NCBI GenBank assembly: GCA_001632425.1
Contig: KV425631.1
Location: forward strand, 4,222 to 68,221
Direction of reading: 5' to 3'
Length of the DNA stretch: 64,000 nt
Source: Neolentinus lepideus HHB14362 ss-1
Lineage: Eukaryota > Basidiomycota > Agaricomycetes > Gloeophyllales > Gloeophyllaceae
Each line of letters begins with the position of its first letter. Position 1 is the stretch's first letter. Positions 58,157-64,000 of the stretch are shown here, in pieces. A program made the translations under genes and the position numbers. The notes under the pieces are model-generated. The model ran no database searches. It saw nothing but the letters and a program-made list of their open reading frames with translations, and was not told the DNA's origin.

Positions 58157-59096
58157 CCGCGAGTCGCATGGAATTGGGAGTTTAGGTGGCGGACGCGAAG
58201 TATCAATGTCTCCAATTTCTGCGAGTATAGGGTCCGTTGAACGGAAGTGATGATGAAAGCTGATAGTCCAGTCATTTTTTTACTTAGACGAACATATCCT
58301 GAGGGTACATTAATGTACAATCGAAAGTACTCTACATCCGCGAGTCTGTGACGCCATGAGAAACTCTATGTTGACCTAGGATACTTTGAAACCGATACTT
58401 ATAAACGTCCACCACTGTCGTCAAAGTTATGAGGGGGTATTTCTGATCCTGTCTGGCCTATCGTTTAGTACTTTCAGCTTGGAGGTAAGGCGGTTTCCAG
58501 CCACTCCCGCCACCCGGCGTTCAAACCGGCGCCGCCGGAGGTAATGCGTGCATAAACACATGCGAAACGTCGGCTGAAAGATGTGCAGAAGTGTAGAAAA
58601 CAGTCTCCGGAAAGCGCAGCTCAAAAAATTTGTGGTCTGCAGACCATCGCCAGTAGCCGTGGCAATCTTCGGCCGACTTTAGTCTTGTCAGGACCTGGTC
58701 TGCAGGCACAGCAAGGCTTGATAATGCGGTCGGCCTCTGGGAAATCCCTGACCTAAGAGTAGGTATTCTTTCCCATATTGCATGCGTTGCTTTGTCAGGA
58801 AAACAAACTGGCATCAGCTTGCAAGGCTGCACTTTCTAAATAACACGCGCGGCTCAGTTATTACGCGCGCTGCTATTACGCGCGCTGGAATATGCGGAGA
58901 CAAGGTGTGGCGGAAGGTAGGCATAAGGGCCAATTAGGCAAGGGATATCGGCCGGCACCCGGACTAAAGGACCCACGCTGATTGGCGCACCGGATATTCA
59001 ATCACGAGCGTCGCCGAATAAATTTGGCAGGCGTTCCCGCGCGGTCCTGGCCGAACAGACCTTTCCTCCTGAATACCATCGACGTCGTCCCCGACG
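58157..59096. other. Intergenic; promoter region of aconitase
   Basis: About 940 bp without a gene. At 58855-58890 an ACGCGCG-containing word is repeated (TTACGCGCGCTGC, TTACGCGCGCTGG), and ACACGCGCGG lies just before. Overlapping minus-strand frames (58427-58832) have no domain. Confidence 0.5.
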
Positions 59097-61831
59097 ATGT
59101 TCAACCTCACGACGCGCACCGCGAACGCGCTGCGGCGGATGGCCGCGGGCATGGCCACCGCCGTCGAGCCCCGCATTGGAGATACGAAAGTGGCGATGTC
59201 GTTGTTGGAGAAGGATGCGTACATCAACTACCAACGCATTGAGGACAACCTCAAGGTCGTTCGTGAGCGGTGGGCATTCTCTGAATACTTGTGTGTACAT
59301 AGGACGATGTCTGACAATGACGTTATAGCCTGAACCGTCCACTGACGATGTCAGAGAAAATCTTGTATGGCCATCTTGACGATCCCCATACTCAAGATAT
59401 CGTCCGAGGCACTTCGTATCTCAAGTTGCGACCGGATGTATGTTGCCCTTCATTTCTTTTGTGAGTGCATCCTCTAATAACTTTATTTGAAGCGCGTCGC
59501 TTGCCAGGATGCTACCGCGCAGGTCAGTATCATGTTTGAGCCTCACCTATGTCTTTTCTGACGTCATATGGGGCAGATGGCTCTTCTCCAATTCATGTCT
59601 TCAGGAATGGCCACCGCAGCTGTCCCCACGACCGTCCACTGTGACCACTTGATTGAGGCTCAGGTTGGCGGTCCCAAGGACTTGGCTCGTGCTATCAACA
59701 CCAACAAGGAGGTCTACGATTTCTTGGCGACCGCTACTGCTAAGTACGGTCTTGGTTTCTGGAGGCCCGGTTCCGGTATTATTCATCAAATTATCCTCGA
59801 AAACTATGCTTTCCCTGGTGGTCTCATGATTGGTACCGACTCGCACACTCCCAACGCTGGTGGTCTCAACATGTTGGCGATTGGTGTTGGTGGCGCGGAC
59901 GCTGTCGACGTCATGGCAGATCTTCCTTGGGAGCTTAAGTGCCCCAAGGTTATCGGTGTGAACTTGACTGGTAAAATGTCTGGTTGGACTACTCCCAAGG
60001 GTACGTCATCGCCAGTCTTCTATACCCGAGTGTGAACTGAGATCATTGTAGATGTCATTCTCAAGGTCGCAGGTATCCTTACTGTGAAGGGTGGTACCGG
60101 TGCCATTGTTGAGTACAAGGGCCCCGGCGTCGAATCTTTGTCTTGCACTGGTATGGCTACTGTTTGCAACATGGGTGCTGAAATTGGTGCGACGACTTCC
60201 GTCTTCCCCTTCAACCACCGAATGGTGGACTACCTGAATGCTACTCGCCGTCCGGAGATCGCCAAGTACGCTCAACGGTTTGCACCCAACCTGCAGGCCG
60301 ATGAGGGTGCTGAGTACGACGAGCATGTTGAGATTGTACGTGTTCTTCGAGGTGTCCCTCCACATTGGTTCTAGAACTCATCGTCCTTGGATAGGACTTA
60401 TCCGAGCTCGAGCCCCACATCAACGGTCCTTTCACACCTGATCTCGCCACCCCTGTTTCGAAGTTCAAGGAGGCAGTTCAGCAGAATGGCTGGCCCGACG
60501 AACTCAAGGTCGCTCTCATCGGTTCTTGCACCAACTCTTCGTATGAGGACATGTCCCGTGCTGCTTCTATCGCCAAGGAGGCTGCCGACCACGGTCTCTC
60601 CACCAAGTCGAAGTTCACTATTACCCCCGGTTCCGAGCAGGTCCGTGCTACCATTGACCGTGACGGCCAGATCGGTGTCTTCGAGAAGGTTGGTGGTCTC
60701 GTCTTGGCCAACGCCTGCGGTCCCTGCATTGGTCAGTGGGACCGTCACGATGTCAAGAAGGGTGAGAAGAACTCCATCATCACCTCGTACAACCGTAACT
60801 TCACCGGCCGTAATGATGCCAACCCTGCCACCCATGCCTTCGTCGCCTCTCCTGATATCGTCACCGCCTTCGCTTTCGCCGGCAAGTTGTCCTTCAATCC
60901 CCTGACCGACACCCTCACCGGTGCTGACGGCAAGGAGTTCAAGTTCTCTGATCCCTCTGGCTTCGAGCTTCCTCCCCGTGGTTATGACCCTGGACAGAAC
61001 ACCTTCCAGGCTCCCCCGGCTGACCGTGCCTCCGTTCAGGTTGCTGTTTCTCCCACCAGTGACCGTCTGCAGCTGCTGAAGCCCTTCACTCCTTGGGATG
61101 GCAAGACCCCGACTGACCTTCCGATTCTCATCAAGGTCAAGGGCAAATGCAGTAAGTGGTTTATCATCGACACAGTGTAAAGTGTACTGATCATTTCACG
61201 CAGCCACTGATCACATTTCTGCTGGCGGCCCCTGGTTGAAGTACCGTGGCCATCTTGAGAACATCTCCAAGAACTGCTTGATCGGTGGCATCAACTCTGA
61301 GAACGGCGAAGCTAACAAGGTCAAGAACCAGATCACCGGCGAGTGGGGCGCCGTCCCTCAGACCGCTGAGTATTACCGCGACCATGGCATTAAGTGGGTC
61401 GTCATCGGTGACCACAACTACGGTGAGGGTTCGTCCCGTGAGCACGCTGCTCTCGAACCCCGCTTCCTTGGCGGTCTCGCTATCATTACCCGGTCGTTCG
61501 CTCGTATTCATGAGACGAACTTGAAGAAGCAGGGTATGCTTGCTCTGACATTCGTCGACCCTGCCGACTACGACAAGGTCCGCCCCAGCGATAAGGTCGA
61601 TATTCTCGGCCTCGAGAGCTTCGCCCCTGGCAAGAACTTGACGCTTCTCCTCAAACACGAGGATGGCTCCAAGGAGGAGGTACCGCTTGCGCATTCGTTT
61701 AACGAGGGCCAAATTGAGTGGTTCAAGGCCGGGTCTGCGTTGAACTTGGTACGTCATCTCTGCTGTCTTGGGTGGGCATATCGACTAACTAGTACCACCA
61801 ATAGATGGCTTCGAAGCGCGCCTCGGCATAG
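59097..61831 (+). CDS. aco1: Mitochondrial aconitate hydratase (aconitase)
   Basis: Aconitase interconverts citrate and isocitrate in the TCA cycle with a 4Fe-4S cluster. Eight exons (59097-59269, 59329-59437, 59493-59522, 59577-60000, 60052-60335, 60395-61151, 61204-61748, 61805-61831) give 2349 nt, 782 residues, as expected. An Arg-rich presequence ([19 protein letters not shown]) directs it to mitochondria. Landmarks are [22 protein letters not shown], the cluster cysteines in [12 protein letters not shown] and ANACGPCIG, and in the swivelling domain [24 protein letters not shown] and [12 protein letters not shown]. Exon 3 has only 30 nt and exon 8 only 27 nt. Codon use is strongly biased to C-ending codons, as in highly expressed genes. 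All junctions are GT-AG, and no frame problem was seen. Confidence 0.98.
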
Positions 61832-62043
61832 AAGTACTTGATAGACTGCATTGCCTCGTGAATGAACGTGTCATGTCTATCTCGTCTGCCCGCTTTTCTG
61901 CAACTCTATTAATGTAGTGTATTAGCTGTCTATGTTTTGTTTCGCGTTCTCATTCATGTGTAATGACTAGCAAAATACCAATGCATTTGAATGCCGCAGA
62001 AGACGATCGATGAGGAACGAAAGACAGGTCAAGGATCCGCGCA
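61832..62043. other. Short convergent intergenic region
   Basis: 212 bp between the aconitase stop and the stop of the minus-strand gene. It contains T-rich and TTAATGTAG-like stretches suited to 3' ends. No gene. Confidence 0.5.
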
Positions 62044-63971
62044 CTACTTGTACTTGTACTGCTCTGGTATATTCAGCTCGTACGGAGGTGGTAAGTCTAA
62101 TCGATATTCGTCCGGTAATCCTGTCTCCTCTGTGTCTGCGATGGTGGCTAACGTTCTGACGGACTCGTGCGGAACTCCTGCCCTTAAAGTAGTGGCTCGT
62201 GTGCGACCCCTGGACCCTCCAGAGTAACTGCGAACGTCGCCTTCGCTGCGTCCTTGCGGACGTTTTGCATAGGAACTCGCGAAGTCTGGATTCAAGGGTG
62301 CTTTTCGAAGCGAACGTTGCCTCAAGTATGCGCCGATCTTTGAAATGGGTGCGGTCAAGCTTCTAGTCTTCTTCGGCTCGTGTGGGACTTTTGGCTTGCC
62401 CTTGCCTTCCATTGACCAAGGAGGTTGCAACGCTGAAGCTGCGCGCCTTGGGACAGGAGTTAGGGTCGCCTTGTAAGGCTGCAATGTCAAGGTATTCATT
62501 GGTCTGGCAATACTTTCCAGGCTTTCCACCGAGGTCGGCTGTCTGAAGGGTGGCCGCAACTCGATGGGCCCAGATTTGGCTAGGAGACGGCCCACTTGGG
62601 GTGTCCGTTTAGTGTCCTTGATGCGAAGAAAGCGATTTCTGGGGCTCACCTCCGTTGTCGTCAATTGTCACGACTGCAGTTTCAGGCGACAGAGGGAGAA
62701 GACCCTTGATCTGTGGTTCAGCCTTAAGAAACTAAATCATGATCATTGCTCCTTACATTCAAATAAGGCCACAAGTCCTCGTCATGAGCTATAGCTACCT
62801 GAGCGGCCGATTCCTGCACCATCCATGTCAGCGGTAAGACTAATTTCGCCATCCATTCATCTTACATTCAAGATATGATCGAGAATAGGATCCAGAAGGT
62901 TAACATCCTATAAGATTCTGTCGTCAGCTTTGCTTTCGTGGCTTAGGATGGCGTCTACCTTCGCACTTCCCGCCAATTCCTGAACCTCCATGCTACATGC
63001 AGAGTCGCAATCACATCTGGCGACCACCGATTCAGACCCTGACTCTCGGTTATCTTTGTCCAGGTCTGCTGGCTTCGATGCGGCCTTGATTACCTTCGGA
63101 ACCAAAAATCGCCTCTCTTTAATTCGATATCCTCGTAGGAAAACACATTGGTTTTGCCTGCGTGTGAGAACTTCGGTCCAGGAACCTTCCACGCGCTCAG
63201 GCTCCAAGAACCTCGACGACTGCGGGCCACATCTGTACTGCACACCGCTAGTCAGGTCTGTTCGCCACCCGCTTCTGACCTCAAACTCCGCGGCGAGTAT
63301 CCCTGGAACGGAGACGCCAGCGCCGACACTTCCTTGGAATTCTGATTTGGCAAAGGCTGCCATGGCCCATTGTGTTGTCAAATCACGTCCCGTGACCAGA
63401 ATCAAATCGGGGACCTCTAGGTCGAAGCCGAGCTTTTCATTCGCAAAGACAACCCAGGAGGAATAATGTCTTAGCCCATATTCTCGAAACCACCTTCCAA
63501 AATGTGCATCCTGGCGAACAGCATCCTCTGGAAGGACCAGTGCTGCGCCGGATTCCTTCGTGCACTCGAAGGATACACGAGCGCTGCCCGAAGCGACAAT
63601 TCCCCTAGGCGCGTGGTTTAATTACTGCATTGTGGGGAACGCACAGGGCACTTGACTTACCCATCAGTACTGAAACTTGACGAAAGCACTTTGACGCTGG
63701 TGGAATGCAGATGACCATGGAGTGGGTGCCTATCCCATTTGTAGTCCGGAAACGGGAGTCGTAAAGGTTCATAGTGCTCTGGCACACCCCACTTCTGCGA
63801 AGGATCGTGTCCGGGTAGCAGGATATTGAACAGTCGGTGAAAGAATCCAGCTTGTATGAATCCAACATCGCCAATCTCAACTTGTCGATATTCTTTCCCT
63901 GGGTTGGGCTCCCAAAGCGCGTGTCCGTGGCCCAGGCCTAGCAGCTGCTTTGCGTATACGTTGGCTGCCAT
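62044..63971 (-). CDS. Conserved basidiomycete protein of unknown function ('HGHALW' protein)
   Basis: The start MAANVYAKQLLGLGHGHALWEP (ATG at 63969-63971) is followed by VEIGDVGFIQAGFFHRLFN. Next is a globular part with VSFECTKESGAALVL, WFREYGLRHYSSWVVFA, LILVTGRDLTTQWAMAAF and QCVFLRGYRIKERRF (exon 2, to about 62910). A small exon with NLLDPILDHILN and another with AQVAIAHDEDLWPYL follow. The last exon encodes a basic, proline-rich tail that ends at 62044 and holds a PPPY motif (LDLPPPYEL), a possible WW-domain or ubiquitin-ligase contact. From memory this layout recurs in many Agaricomycete genes of unknown role; I have not checked this. An earlier start just outside the window cannot be excluded. 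The gene converges with aconitase. Confidence 0.7.
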
Positions 63972-64000
63972 ATTGGTGCAAGTACGGACGGCCACAGGTG

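Noticed and set aside
60387..60905. Ser/Pro/Arg-rich plus frame of 172 codons inside aconitase
   Set aside because: It is an out-of-frame reading of the biased aconitase exon 6, which is certain.
1..64000. CRISPR arrays, bacterial defence systems, prophage or rRNA
   Set aside because: Intron-rich eukaryotic genes fill the window and no regularly spaced repeats or bacterial-type operons are present; the TAGCG arrays are irregular and belong to a transposon.

Overview
The window is nuclear DNA of a filamentous basidiomycete, most likely an Agaricomycete. Genes are dense in short introns (about 50-60 bp, GT-AG). Several proteins belong to families that are characteristic of and expanded in mushroom-forming fungi (DUF6533, DUF6534, other polytopic membrane proteins, F-box proteins, a conserved 'HGHALW' protein). 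No bacterial operon structure, CRISPR array or rRNA is visible. All gene models were spliced by hand. For dis3, the F-box gene, the first dioxygenase, aconitase and the acid phosphatase every exon was joined and the total coding length is a multiple of three; other models have firm ends but only partly resolved internal exons.

Layout. 1-8.4 kb: a decayed CACTA/Tnp2-type DNA transposon, with a degenerate accessory protein on + (about 0.9-3.8 kb), a multiply broken Tnp2 transposase on - (about 7.1-3.85 kb), and flanks rich in a TAGCG-containing motif. 9.77-10.27 kb: a roughly 500-bp foldback (MITE-like) element. 10.9-19.9 kb: a conserved block with a secreted histidine acid phosphatase carrying one in-frame TAG, the exosome nuclease dis3 tail-to-tail with it, and a divergent F-box protein.

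20-47 kb is a duplicated, membrane-protein-rich region. It holds a polytopic membrane protein (20.9 kb), three paralogous DUF6533 genes on - (24.4, 27.2 and 32.3 kb), the last two lying in a tandem segmental duplication, a methionine sulfoxide reductase A (35.6 kb), a DUF6534 protein (38-40 kb), and two adjacent head-to-tail copies of a Dal5/Tna1-like MFS transporter (40.6-46.7 kb). Some 400 bp of the two transporter copies are almost identical, introns included, which suggests recent gene conversion.

47-51 kb: two tandem 2-oxoglutarate/Fe(II) dioxygenase genes, divergent from the transporters. 51.5-55.8 kb: an importin-13/Kap122-like karyopherin. 56.6-58.2 kb: another polytopic membrane protein. 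59.1-61.8 kb: mitochondrial aconitase. 62.0-64.0 kb: a conserved basidiomycete protein of unknown function.

Housekeeping genes (dis3, importin, aconitase, msrA) sit as fixed points around a fast-evolving middle section where local tandem duplication, decay and conversion are visible at several ages. The transporter/dioxygenase neighbourhood could act together in uptake and oxidation of a small acid, but this is inference from adjacency only.
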